This document shows, piece after piece, positions 38,446 through 48,555 of a stretch of DNA of 64,000 nucleotides; position 1 is the stretch's first letter, and each line of letters begins with the position of its first letter. Made by a program: the position numbers and the translations under genes. The stretch is from a bacterium (GTDB lineage Bacteria; Pseudomonadota; Alphaproteobacteria; Rhizobiales; Aestuariivirgaceae): NCBI GenBank assembly GCA_022842165.1, contig JALHQC010000001.1:62001-126000 (forward strand). The letters are read 5' to 3'. The notes under the pieces were generated by a model. That model had not been told where the DNA came from. It saw nothing but the letters and a program-made list of their open reading frames with translations, and did not search any database.

Positions 38446-39795
38446 TCACACGTTGAGAAGCAGATACTCCCGCTCCCACGAACTGATGACACGGCGGTAA
38501 TGCTGCATCTCCTCGTACTTCACGTCGTTGTAGGCCTCGCAGAACTTCTCGCCCAGCACCTGTTTCAGCGCCTTGGTGTAGTTCAGCTTGTCCAGCGCAT
38601 CATCGAGGCTGATGGGCAGCGTGTGGGCATAGCGATAGGCCGAGCCGGTGACGGCTTCCGACGGCTTGATCCGCTCTACCATGCCAAGGTAACCGCAGGC
38701 GAGAGAGGCCGCGAAGGCAAGATAGGGATTTGAATCGGCGCCCGCCACGCGGTTTTCGACACGCGTGTTGCTGGGATCGGAAGACGGTACGCGCAATGAA
38801 ACGGTGCGGTTGTCGATCGCCCAGTGGACATTCGTCGGTGCGTCAGAGTCAGGCACCAGGCGGCGGTAGGAGTTGACGTTCGGCGCAAACAGCGAAAGTC
38901 CAGCCGCCAGATAACGCTGCAAGCCGCCAATATGATTGAGAAACAGCTTGGAGGGCGTGCCATCCTTGCTGGCGAAGATGTTCTTGCCAGTCTTGATGTC
39001 CATCACCGACTGGTGGATGTGCATCGAGGACCCCGGCTCGTTCTCGTGCGGCTTCGCCATGAAGGTCGCGTACACGTCGTGCTTCAATGCGGCCTGCCGC
39101 ACGGTGCGCTTGAACAGGAACACCTGATCAGCCAATTCCAGCGGATCGCCATGGTTGAAATTGATTTCGAGTTGTGCCGGCCCGCTTTCATGGCTCAGCG
39201 TATCGACGTCCAGCTCCTGCGCCTCGCAATAATCGTAGATGTCCTCGACAATGGGGTCGAAGTCATTGGCGGCATCGATGCCATAAGCCTGGCCGCCGGG
39301 CTCCTTGCGGCCGGTGCGGCCGACCGCGGCATCCAGTGGATAGTCCGGGTCGAGGTTCTTCTTCACGAGGTAGAATTCAAGCTCCGGCGCCACTATAGGC
39401 CGCCAGCCCTTTTCCTTGTAGAGCGCCAGCACGCGGCGCAGCACATGGCGCGGCGAGATATCGACCGGCTCGTCGTTCAGGTGAAAGGCATCGCAGATCA
39501 CCTGCGCGGTCGGCTCCGTATACCACGGCACGAAGCGGATCGTGTCGGCGTCGGGCTTCATGTAGATGTCGATGGCGCTGTCGCTCACCGCGCGGGTTTC
39601 GGACACGAAGCGGCCGTTGATCGTCAGCGTAAAGACTTCTTCCGGCACGCGGAGCCCGCGCGAGCGGTTGCCCGAGAGGAATTTCTTGGGCGGCAGGATC
39701 TTGCCGCGCGCCGTGCCGTTCATGTCGGCCACAAGGCACTCGACCTCGCTGATCTTGTGCTCGCTGATCCATTCCTCAAATCTCGATTGGGTCAT
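38446..39795 (-). CDS. puuA: Gamma-glutamylputrescine synthetase-type glutamine synthetase
   Basis: 449 aa, glutamine synthetase fold. VAPELEFYLVKK holds metal-binding glutamates, HESGPAQLEINFNHGD and FMAKPHENEPGSSMHIHQS the active-site centre, and RVENRVAGADSNPYL the C-terminal part. The last is closer to PuuA and other GS-III-like amine ligases than to GlnA, and the adenylylation tyrosine motif is absent. It would join glutamate to putrescine at the cost of ATP. The divergent puuB-like gene 83 bp away supports the role. The ATG at 39795 is used; the longer frame enters the promoter gap. Confidence 0.85.
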   Translation of the reverse strand: MTQSRFEEWISEHKISEVECLVADMNGTARGKILPPKKFLSGNRSRGLRVPEEVFTLTINGRFVSETRAVSDSAIDIYMKPDADTIRFVPWYTEPTAQVICDAFHLNDEPVDISPRHVLRRVLALYKEKGWRPIVAPELEFYLVKKNLDPDYPLDAAVGRTGRKEPGGQAYGIDAANDFDPIVEDIYDYCEAQELDVDTLSHESGPAQLEINFNHGDPLELADQVFLFKRTVRQAALKHDVYATFMAKPHENEPGSSMHIHQSVMDIKTGKNIFASKDGTPSKLFLNHIGGLQRYLAAGLSLFAPNVNSYRRLVPDSDAPTNVHWAIDNRTVSLRVPSSDPSNTRVENRVAGADSNPYLAFAASLACGYLGMVERIKPSEAVTGSAYRYAHTLPISLDDALDKLNYTKALKQVLGEKFCEAYNDVKYEEMQHYRRVISSWEREYLLLNV

Positions 39796-39878
39796 GATAT
39801 TCCGTTGGTGGTTGAAACCCGCCCAGTGTAGCCCGGAAGCTTGACCTAACAAAAGGGGGGCGTCTAAACCCTCTTCCC

Positions 39879-41156
39879 ATGTCGAAGTCGATTACATTCC
39901 AATCCTATTACCAGGCAACTGCCACCCCCCATACGCTCCATCCTCCGCTTTCCGGCGACGTTTCAGCCGATGTGGCCGTCATAGGCGCAGGTTTTACGGG
40001 GCTTTCGGCGGCGCTGGAACTGGCACAGGCGGGCTACAAGGTCGTCGTTCTCGAGGCTGAAACGATCGGGTTTGGCGCCTCGGGCCGCAATGGCGGGCAG
40101 ATCTGCACCGGCTTTTCCTCCGGCCAGCAGAAGATCGAAGCCCAGCTTGGCCGGGAGGATGCGCGAAAATGCTTCGCGCTGGCGCAGGAGTCAAAGGAGC
40201 TTCTCAAGGATCGCATTGCGCGCCATGCCATCGACTGCGACCTGCGCTGGGGCTATCTGCACGCAATCCCGAAACCGGGCCATTTTGAAGGCCTGAAGGC
40301 ATGGAAGGCTGAACTCGACGATCTCGGATATACCGATACCCAGGTCCTCACCCGCCCGGAATTGCAGGAGAAGCTCGGGTCCAGCCTCTATCATGGCGCG
40401 CTGCGCGAAGGCGGTGCCGGTCATTTCCACCCGTTGAATTATTGCCTTGGTCTGGCGCGCGCGGCGGTGGAGGCCGGTGCGGTCATTCACGAGAATTCGC
40501 GGGTGCTGGAGGTCGATACCGGGCACCGCCCGTGGGCGCGCACCGCCATGGGCAAAGTCAATGCCAAGTTCATGGTGCTGGGCGGCAATGCCTATCTCGG
40601 CCGGCTGGTGCGAAAGCTCTATGGCAAGGTAATGCCGGTGACGAGCTACATCATCACCACGGAACCGCTGGGCCAGAACCGCACCAAGGCCCTGATCCGC
40701 GATGGCGAGGCGGTGGCGGATACCAATTTCATCGTCGATTACTTCCGTCTCACCAGCGACACGCGCATGCTGTTCGGCGGGCGCGCCAGCTATTCGACGC
40801 TCGACCCTTCAAACCTTGCTGAATACATGCGGCCGCGCATGGCGGCGGTGTTTCCGCAGATTCGCGACGTAAAGATCGAGCATGCCTGGGGCGGCTACAT
40901 TGCCATCACCCACAACCGTATTCCGGATTGCGGGCGGCTCTCGCCCACCACCTATTATGCCCATGGTTATTCGGGTCAGGGCGTGGCGCTCGCCGGGATC
41001 TATGGAAAACTCATGGCCGAAGCAATCCGCGGCACCGCCGAACGGTTCGACCTCCTGTCGCGCGTCAGGCACCTGCCGTTTCCCGGCGGGCCGATCCGCA
41101 CACCCATGCTCGCCGCCGCCATGCTCTATTACCGTATCAAGGATGCTCTCAGCTGA
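39879..41156 (+). CDS. puuB: Gamma-glutamylputrescine oxidase-type FAD enzyme
   Basis: 425 aa, DAO-family flavoprotein. The FAD-binding VAVIGAGFTGLSAALELAQA is followed by FGASGRNGGQICTGFS, a hallmark of PuuB-like oxidases, and HGYSGQGVALAGIYGKLMAE near the end. It oxidises gamma-glutamylputrescine to the aldehyde in the Puu pathway. It is divergent from puuA and overlaps the next gene by one base. No puuC or puuD is seen, so the later steps must be encoded elsewhere. Confidence 0.87.
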   Translation: MSKSITFQSYYQATATPHTLHPPLSGDVSADVAVIGAGFTGLSAALELAQAGYKVVVLEAETIGFGASGRNGGQICTGFSSGQQKIEAQLGREDARKCFALAQESKELLKDRIARHAIDCDLRWGYLHAIPKPGHFEGLKAWKAELDDLGYTDTQVLTRPELQEKLGSSLYHGALREGGAGHFHPLNYCLGLARAAVEAGAVIHENSRVLEVDTGHRPWARTAMGKVNAKFMVLGGNAYLGRLVRKLYGKVMPVTSYIITTEPLGQNRTKALIRDGEAVADTNFIVDYFRLTSDTRMLFGGRASYSTLDPSNLAEYMRPRMAAVFPQIRDVKIEHAWGGYIAITHNRIPDCGRLSPTTYYAHGYSGQGVALAGIYGKLMAEAIRGTAERFDLLSRVRHLPFPGGPIRTPMLAAAMLYYRIKDALS

Positions 41157-42268
41157 TGTCAAAGCTCTTCACGCCCATCTCCTTCCGCGGCCTTACCCTC
41201 AAGAACCGTGTGATCGTGGCGCCCATGTGCCAATATTCGGCGCGGCATGGCCTCGCGAACGACTGGCATTTCGTGCATTTGGGCCGCTTCGCGCTGGGCG
41301 GCTTTGGCCTCGTCATCGTGGAGGCAACAGCAGTGACGCCCGAAGGCCGCATCACCTATGCCGACATGGGCCTGTGGGAGGATGCACAGATCGAACCCTT
41401 GAAGCGCATCGTGGAGTTCCTCCATGCGCATGGTTCGGCGGCAGGAATCCAGCTGGCACATGCGGGCCGCAAGGCCTCCTCGACCATCCCATGGCGCGGC
41501 GCATTCAACGAGACAGAGGCGGAAAAGAAGGCGCTCGCCTTCGAAAGCTGGACGCCCGTCGCACCCTCGACCGAGCGTCACATGGCTTCGTTCCCGCTGC
41601 CCTTGGCGCTGGACCATGCCGGCATGGCGCGCATCAGAGATGGCTGGATCGCTGCCACAAAGCGCAGCCTCGCCGCCGGCTTCGACATGATCGAGCTTCA
41701 CTCCGCCCATGGTTATCTGCTGAACCAGTTCCTCTCGCCTATCGCCAACAGGCGCGACGACACGTATGGCGGCAGCCTCGAAAACCGCATGCGGTTTCCA
41801 TTGGAGGTCGCCGCAGCCGTGCGCAAGGCGTGGCCGGAGGACAAGCCCCTCTTCGCGCGCATTTCGGTGACCGACTGGATCGAGGGCGGCAACACCGTCG
41901 AGGACAATGTCGAATATGCGAAGCGGCTGAAAGAGATCGGCTACGATCTCATCCACTGCTCATCCAGTGGTTTCGATGGTGCGAGAATTCCGGTTGGCCC
42001 GCTCTATCAGGTGCCGCTTGCGGAAGCCGTCCGCAAGGGCGCGGATGTTGCCACGGCCGCGGTAGGCCTCATCACGACGGCACAGGAAGCAGAGCACATC
42101 ATTGCCTTGGGTCAGGCCGATGTCGTGGCACTCGCCCGGCAGGCACTTGATGATCCGAACTGGCCGCTTCACGCGATGCGCGAACTTGAATCCGGCGACG
42201 TCTACGCCGCTTGGCCGGAGCAGGCCGGCTATGCCGTGCGCAACAAGGATCGCGCTTTGAAGAAGTAG
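41156..42268 (+). CDS. Old yellow enzyme-family NADH:flavin oxidoreductase (YqjM/NamA type)
   Basis: 370 aa, FMN-binding TIM barrel. Motifs are NRVIVAPMCQYSARHG with the cysteine typical of the YqjM group, GIQLAHAGRKAS, IELHSAHGYLLNQFLSP, and RRDDTYGGSLENR. Such enzymes reduce activated C=C bonds of enones and nitro compounds. The ATG overlaps the puuB stop (TGATG), so it is translated with a polyamine oxidase, an unusual pairing. It may detoxify reactive aldehydes or enals from amine oxidation; this is inference. Confidence 0.88.
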   Translation: MSKLFTPISFRGLTLKNRVIVAPMCQYSARHGLANDWHFVHLGRFALGGFGLVIVEATAVTPEGRITYADMGLWEDAQIEPLKRIVEFLHAHGSAAGIQLAHAGRKASSTIPWRGAFNETEAEKKALAFESWTPVAPSTERHMASFPLPLALDHAGMARIRDGWIAATKRSLAAGFDMIELHSAHGYLLNQFLSPIANRRDDTYGGSLENRMRFPLEVAAAVRKAWPEDKPLFARISVTDWIEGGNTVEDNVEYAKRLKEIGYDLIHCSSSGFDGARIPVGPLYQVPLAEAVRKGADVATAAVGLITTAQEAEHIIALGQADVVALARQALDDPNWPLHAMRELESGDVYAAWPEQAGYAVRNKDRALKK

Positions 42269-42276
42269 GGCGCCCC

Positions 42277-43272
42277 CTACTCCTGCATCGGTATCGCCCG
42301 CGCGCCCTTCTGCCAGGCGCGGAGGCAGAGATATTCCATGATGAGACCGCAAGCCGCGCCGGACGTGATGTCGGCGTGGTCATAGGGCGGCGACACTTCC
42401 ACCATGTCCATCGCCACGAAATTTACATCCGTCAGCTTCCGGATGATCGAGGCAGCCTGATGATAGGTAAGGCCACCGGGGATGGGCGTTCCGGTTCCAG
42501 GAGCAGCGGATGGGTCGAGGCAGTCGATATCGAAGGTCAGGTAGGCCTTGTTGGCTCCCACCACGTCCTTCACGATTTGCGCGATGGCGGCGGACGAACT
42601 CTCGTGAACCTCGTCAGCATAGACAAGGCGGAAGCCATAGGTCTTTTCGCCCGTGAACACGGTACGGAGCCCGATCTGCACGGACTTCTTCGGATCGATA
42701 AGGCCTTCGCGTACAGCATAGCCAAACATCGTGCCATGGTCGATGCGGCCGCCATCGTCAGGCTCCACATCGCGGTGGGCATCGAAATGAACGAGCGACA
42801 GCGGTCCATGCTTCTTCGCATGCGCCTTCAGCAGCGGGTATGAAATGTAGTGATCGCCGCCAAGCGAGATCATTTCGGCGCCAGACGAGATGATGCTGGC
42901 CGCGTGGTCTTCCAGGGTCTGCGGGAAGTTTTCCTTGCGGCCCCAGTCAAAGAAACAGTCGCCGTAATCGATCACAGCGAGCGTATCGAAAGGATCGAAA
43001 TTCCACGGCCAGAACGGGCCCCAGGCATTTTCCGCCGAAGCCTTGCGGATGCCTTCAGGCCCCATGCGCGTGCCGGAACGGTGCGACACCGCCTGGTCGA
43101 AGGGAATGCCCGTCACGGCGATATCGACGCCCGCAAGGTCGCGCGTGTACTTCCTCCGCATGAAGGAGAGGGCGCCTGCGTAGGTCGGTTCCCAATGCGT
43201 GCCTTTGAGGCTGTCGCGGCGAAAGGCATTGTCTCCCGGAAGGGAGCCCATGTTGTTCATCTCGAGAGACAT
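42277..43272 (-). CDS. speB: Agmatinase/arginase-family ureohydrolase
   Basis: 331 aa. The binuclear manganese motifs are ISLGGDHYISYP, LVHFDAHRDV and AYLTFDIDCLDPSAAPGTGTP, all intact. Agmatinase would give putrescine and urea; guanidinobutyrase or a related guanidino hydrolase is equally possible on sequence alone. It lies three bases after the ATP-binding gene of a polyamine-type ABC transporter, as the last gene of that operon, which supports imported guanidino-amines as substrates. Confidence 0.85.
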   Translation of the reverse strand: MSLEMNNMGSLPGDNAFRRDSLKGTHWEPTYAGALSFMRRKYTRDLAGVDIAVTGIPFDQAVSHRSGTRMGPEGIRKASAENAWGPFWPWNFDPFDTLAVIDYGDCFFDWGRKENFPQTLEDHAASIISSGAEMISLGGDHYISYPLLKAHAKKHGPLSLVHFDAHRDVEPDDGGRIDHGTMFGYAVREGLIDPKKSVQIGLRTVFTGEKTYGFRLVYADEVHESSSAAIAQIVKDVVGANKAYLTFDIDCLDPSAAPGTGTPIPGGLTYHQAASIIRKLTDVNFVAMDMVEVSPPYDHADITSGAACGLIMEYLCLRAWQKGARAIPMQE

Positions 43273-43275
43273 TCT

Positions 43276-44364
<1,089 letters not shown>

Positions 44365-44367
44365 CGT

Positions 44368-45216
44368 TCAACCCTTGCGCGGCTTCGGAGGAGCCTGAAG
44401 TTTCATGGCGAGGACGGTGGCAACGACAGTGATGACGATCAGCACCGTCGAAGCCGCATTGATTTCGGGAGAGACCCCACGCCGCACCAGCGAATAGACC
44501 TTGACGGGGAAAGTCACCGTCTCCGGCCCGCTGGTGAAGAAAGTGATGACGAAATCGTCAAGCGACAGCGTGAAGGCCAACAGCGCGCCGGCGATGAGGC
44601 CGGGCTTCATGTAGGGCACGATGATCGACCAGAAGGTCTGCCATTCGCTGGCTCCCAGGTCTTTCGAAGCTTCCTCGAGTTGCCGGTTAAAGCCCACTAG
44701 CCGCGAACGGACGACGACGGCGACGAAGGGAAAACAGAAGGACACATGCGCAATGACGATGTTGCCGAGATTCAAGGGCCACGGCATCGCGACGAAGAAA
44801 TCCATCATGCCGGAATTGACGAAGAACAGGAGCAGCGCCACGCCCATGCAGATTTCGGGGATGACGATGGGGAGCGCCATGAAGCCTTCGTATCCGCCCT
44901 TGAAGGGAAACCGGAACCGCCACAGCATCAGCGCCACGAGCGCGCCCAGCACCGTGGCGATCAGCGTTGCGAGGAAGGCAATCACCAGCGAGTTGGTCAG
45001 CGCTTCGATCAGCGAGGCGTTGTTCCAGGCCTTGGAATAGTTGTCGAGCGTGAAGCCGCGCCAGACGATGCCGCGCTTGTCGGTGTTGAAGGAGAAGGCA
45101 ACGAGCGTGATGATCGGCGCATAGAGCAGGAAGAAGATCAGGCCGAAGAGGATTTTCAGCCACAGCCTGCTGCCATAGTCGAGAGGGCCTTGCCCCGGTT
45201 TCAGCTGTGCGGCCAT
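44368..45216 (-). CDS. potI: Polyamine-type ABC transporter permease (PotC/PotI class)
   Basis: 282 aa with six membrane helices, for example LKILFGLIFFLLYAPIITLV and VLIVITVVATVLAMKLQA. The cytoplasmic EAA loop LEEASKDLGASEWQTFWSII contacts the ATPase. It overlaps the partner permease by one base. Together they form the inner-membrane channel for the substrate delivered by the binding protein at 48556. Confidence 0.87.
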   Translation of the reverse strand: MAAQLKPGQGPLDYGSRLWLKILFGLIFFLLYAPIITLVAFSFNTDKRGIVWRGFTLDNYSKAWNNASLIEALTNSLVIAFLATLIATVLGALVALMLWRFRFPFKGGYEGFMALPIVIPEICMGVALLLFFVNSGMMDFFVAMPWPLNLGNIVIAHVSFCFPFVAVVVRSRLVGFNRQLEEASKDLGASEWQTFWSIIVPYMKPGLIAGALLAFTLSLDDFVITFFTSGPETVTFPVKVYSLVRRGVSPEINAASTVLIVITVVATVLAMKLQAPPKPRKG

Positions 45217-46088
45217 CAGACGTCCACTCCCTTGCTGCGGCTGGCAATTAGCCAGCGCAGCGCCAGCGCGCCGAATGTTGCATACATCAGCAGGAACGAA
45301 AGCGCCGCGCCGAAGGGCCAGTCATTGGCCGCCTTGAACTGCCGTTCGATAACGTTGCCGATCATGATGGCGTTGGCGCCGCCCAGCAAATCCGGCGTCA
45401 AGAAAGACCCGAGGCACGGAATGAAGACGAGGATCACGCCCGAGATGATGCCCGGCATGGTGAGCGGCACAGTCACTTTCATGAATGTCGTGAATTGCGA
45501 GGCGCCGAGGTCGAGGCTTGCCTCGAGATAGGATTTGTCCAGCCGCTCGATCGTTGCGTAGAGCGGCAGCACCATGAAAGGCATGAAGACGTAGACGAGG
45601 CCGAAGATCACCGCGAAGTTGTTGTAGAGCATTTCGAAGGGACCGACTCCGACGACGCCCAGCACCTTGTTGACATAGCCCTGCGTGCGGAACACGGCGA
45701 TCAATGCATAGGTGCGGATCAACAGATTGATCCAGAAGGGCAGGATCACCAGCAGCAGGAGCAGCGGCTTCCAGCGTTCCGGCGCGAAGCAGATGCCAAA
45801 GGCGATGGGATAAGCGGTGAGCAGGCAAAGTGCGGTCGCCAGCGCGCTGATCCAGATCGATTTCCAGATGATGGTAAGGTAGAGGCTTTCGAATGCGCGG
45901 ATGTAGTTGGCAATGCCCGTCAAGTAGTCATACTCGGTGATCGACACTTGCCCGTCGATCACCGCCTTGTCGCTGAACGACATGATGAAGAGGAAGCCCA
46001 GTGGAATGATAAAGAAAGCCAGGAGCCATATGGTCGGCGGCGCCCCGAGCGTCCAGAAGACCCGCCGGTTTTCTTTCCAATTCTCCAA
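45216..46088 (-). CDS. potH: Polyamine-type ABC transporter permease (PotB/PotH class)
   Basis: 290 aa, six helices beginning with TLGAPPTIWLLAFFIIPLGF. The EAA motif is LEASLDLGASQFTTFMKVTV. It starts 75 bp after the kinase/PLP fusion gene and overlaps potI by one base, so the fusion enzyme lies between this permease and its binding protein in the same operon. Confidence 0.87.
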   Translation of the reverse strand: MENWKENRRVFWTLGAPPTIWLLAFFIIPLGFLFIMSFSDKAVIDGQVSITEYDYLTGIANYIRAFESLYLTIIWKSIWISALATALCLLTAYPIAFGICFAPERWKPLLLLLVILPFWINLLIRTYALIAVFRTQGYVNKVLGVVGVGPFEMLYNNFAVIFGLVYVFMPFMVLPLYATIERLDKSYLEASLDLGASQFTTFMKVTVPLTMPGIISGVILVFIPCLGSFLTPDLLGGANAIMIGNVIERQFKAANDWPFGAALSFLLMYATFGALALRWLIASRSKGVDV

Positions 46089-46163
46089 GATGCCGCCTCT
46101 CCCCCTTCGTTCTTGCTTGCCGGGAGCCTAGCGCAGCACCGCACCAAACGGCAACCCCGTTGG

Positions 46164-48488
46164 CTAGAGCCTCGACAGCGCCCGGTCCATGGCTGCCACT
46201 GCGATATCGGCATCTGCCATGGTGAACACGAGCGGCGGACGGATTTTCAGGACATTGGCGAAGACGCCCTCGCCGCCAATCAGGATTCCTTCGTCGCGCA
46301 GCAGGCCCAGCAGCCTCGACGTTTCGGTGGCCGCCGGCTCCTTCGTGGCGCGGTCCCGCACCAGTTCGACGCCGGTCGCGAGGCCAACACCCCGTACGTC
46401 GCCGATGATGGCGTGCTTGTGCATCAGCTTCCGCAATCCATCGCGCAGGTAGCCGCCTGTCGCCAGCGCGTTTTCGAGCAGCCCTTCGTCGCGGATGACG
46501 TCGAGGACGGCAATTCCCGCTGCACAGGCCACGTTGTTGCCGCCAAAGGTCGAGAAGAACGGTCCAAGCCTGATGAAATGGTCGAGGATTTCGGGCCTCG
46601 TGATGACGGCGCCCACGGGGTGGCCATTCCCGGCGGGCTTGCCGATCGTGATGAAGTCCGGCACCACGCCATGGTGGCGGTGGCCCCAGAATTCCGTGCC
46701 CATGCGGCCGAAGCCCGACTGGACTTCGTCGGCGATGAAGGTGCCTCCCGCCTGCCGCACGCGATCGACAACGCCTTGCAAGTAGCCCTTGGGCGCATCG
46801 AGAATGCCGTTGGTCATGAATGCGGAATCGATCATGGCGGCGGCAACGCCGTAGCCTTCGCCTTCGAGTTCGGCGATCAGCGGATCGGCCATAGCGGCAT
46901 AGCGTTCGCCGATGTCGGGGTCGTTTGCGCCGAAGGGACCGCGATAGACGTCGGGCGGCGGCAGCAGCCGGATATGCGGGGCATACCAGTTGGCGGGCGC
47001 GTTCGATGGCGAGAAGGCATCGATCGCCTCGCTCACGCCATGATAGGCAAACTCCATCGCAAGGCCGCCCTGCTTTCCGGTCCAGGCCTTGGCCATGCGC
47101 CAGGCGAGATCATTCGCCTCGCTTCCCGAATTGACGAAGACGACGGCGGAAAGCCCGTCGCTGCTCAAGGCGCCGAGCCGTTCGGCATAGTCGATCGACT
47201 GGTCGGTGATGTAGCGGGTGTTGGTGTTCAGCGTGCGTGCCTGCCGGGCGATTGCTTCCGTCACATAGGGGTGGCAATGGCCCACATGCGGAACGTTGTT
47301 GTAGCAATCGAGATAGCGTTTGCCGTCCGACGCGGTCAGCCATACGCCCTTGCCCTTTACCATGTGCAAGGGCGGATCGTAGAAGACGTAAAGCTTTTCG
47401 CCCATCACGCGGCGGCGGCGGGCGATGATATCGCCGACGCTTTCGGGCGGTGACTGGACCTTGGGCGGAAAGGCTGCGGCGCGGCGGATGAGATTGTGGA
47501 GGCGATCGTGCCCCAGCTTTCGCAATTCGCGGATCATTGGCATGCTGCGGCCATTAAAGGCCTGAAAGTAGCCCTGCGATGCGATGCCATTGGCGGCCTT
47601 CAGCGCATCGACCAGCGGCGTCATCAGCAGGCGCACCTCGATCAGGTCCAGAAGCGCGTCCGCCTCTTGCTCCTCGAGCGGCGTGACGGAGGAATAGCCT
47701 TTTACCAACTCGAAAATCATGGCGGCATTGTCACGCCCCGGCGCAAGAAAATCGGCGGCGGCATTGGCGAGGTCCAGCACCAGCGGACCATGCACGATGT
47801 CGCCGAAATCGATAATGCCGCTGATCCGGCCTTCCGCGTCGATCAGGCTGTTGTAGGGGTGAACGTCGCCGTGGATGATCTGGCTTCGCATCCGTAGAAG
47901 TGTTTTTTCGGTCACGTCGCCGTGGCGGCTCAGAATATCCTCCGCCAGCGGACGATCCTCGGCGGGCAGGTTTGCGATCTGCGCTCGAAGCTTCAGAACA
48001 TGGCGCGTATCCCACACCAGCTTGCGGCCCGCAGGCGCACCGTGAACAAAGCCGCGCATGGCAAGGCCGAGGCGCGCCAGAAGCACACCCATGCGATGTA
48101 TGGCTTCGGACGGAAGCTTCCGTTCGCCGATGACGCCGCCGTCGAGCCACGACAGCAGCATGACGGGATATCTCCGCCCCTCATGACGCAGGGACGGCAG
48201 TGCCTCGCTCGACAGCGCGCGCCTCAGCCGCGGCACTGGCAGGGTTTCATCAGCTTTCGCGATGTGTTCGAGCGCTTCTGCCTGGCAGGCCAGCACATCA
48301 TCGCCCTCGTCGGGATGACAGACCTTGAAAACCCAAGTGCCGCTCTCGCCCGATGTTACCCGGAAGTTCTGGTCGCGCTCGCCTTCGAGCCTCGCCCACT
48401 CTCCCGCAATGCCGTAGACCGATCTTGCGAAGTCCTCCAGCACAAGCTGTGGAACATCGGGCGGCGAAAGCGTGCTGATCATGTTCAC
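46164..48488 (-). CDS. Fusion of APH-like kinase and class-III PLP enzyme (phospho-lyase type)
   Basis: 774 aa. Residues 1-345 are an aminoglycoside/hydroxylysine-kinase-like domain with the catalytic loop SQIIHGDVHPYNSLI and metal-binding IIDFGDIVHGP. Residues 360-774 are a class-III aminotransferase fold: YLDCYNNVPHVGHCHP, VNSGSEANDLAWRMAK, FIADEVQSGFGRMG, and the PLP lysine in ITIGKPAGNGHPVGAV. The combination matches bacterial fusions related to human hydroxylysine kinase and the AGXT2L ammoniophospholyases, so an amino alcohol may be phosphorylated and then eliminated. A GTG at 48488 or an ATG at 48482 is the start. It sits inside a polyamine-type transport operon, between binding protein and permeases. 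Confidence 0.8.
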   Translation of the reverse strand: MNMISTLSPPDVPQLVLEDFARSVYGIAGEWARLEGERDQNFRVTSGESGTWVFKVCHPDEGDDVLACQAEALEHIAKADETLPVPRLRRALSSEALPSLRHEGRRYPVMLLSWLDGGVIGERKLPSEAIHRMGVLLARLGLAMRGFVHGAPAGRKLVWDTRHVLKLRAQIANLPAEDRPLAEDILSRHGDVTEKTLLRMRSQIIHGDVHPYNSLIDAEGRISGIIDFGDIVHGPLVLDLANAAADFLAPGRDNAAMIFELVKGYSSVTPLEEQEADALLDLIEVRLLMTPLVDALKAANGIASQGYFQAFNGRSMPMIRELRKLGHDRLHNLIRRAAAFPPKVQSPPESVGDIIARRRRVMGEKLYVFYDPPLHMVKGKGVWLTASDGKRYLDCYNNVPHVGHCHPYVTEAIARQARTLNTNTRYITDQSIDYAERLGALSSDGLSAVVFVNSGSEANDLAWRMAKAWTGKQGGLAMEFAYHGVSEAIDAFSPSNAPANWYAPHIRLLPPPDVYRGPFGANDPDIGERYAAMADPLIAELEGEGYGVAAAMIDSAFMTNGILDAPKGYLQGVVDRVRQAGGTFIADEVQSGFGRMGTEFWGHRHHGVVPDFITIGKPAGNGHPVGAVITRPEILDHFIRLGPFFSTFGGNNVACAAGIAVLDVIRDEGLLENALATGGYLRDGLRKLMHKHAIIGDVRGVGLATGVELVRDRATKEPAATETSRLLGLLRDEGILIGGEGVFANVLKIRPPLVFTMADADIAVAAMDRALSRL

Positions 48489-48510
48489 GAAACCGTCCCC
48501 CCATAAAGTT

Positions 48511-48537
48511 CGGGCGGCATCTTGTGGATGCCGCCCG
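48511..48537 (-). terminator. Hairpin after the binding-protein gene
   Basis: CGGGCGGCAT (48511-48520) pairs perfectly with ATGCCGCCCG (48528-48537) around seven bases, 18 bp beyond the potF-like stop. There is no long U-run. Such hairpins often make the binding-protein message more abundant than that of the genes downstream. Confidence 0.7.
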
Positions 48538-48555
48538 GCAGAATTTTACATGCGA

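Noticed and set aside
45495-47453. A 652-codon + strand ORF
   Set aside because: It spans parts of potH and the kinase/PLP fusion on the other strand and has the His/Arg/Gln-rich composition of a shadow frame.
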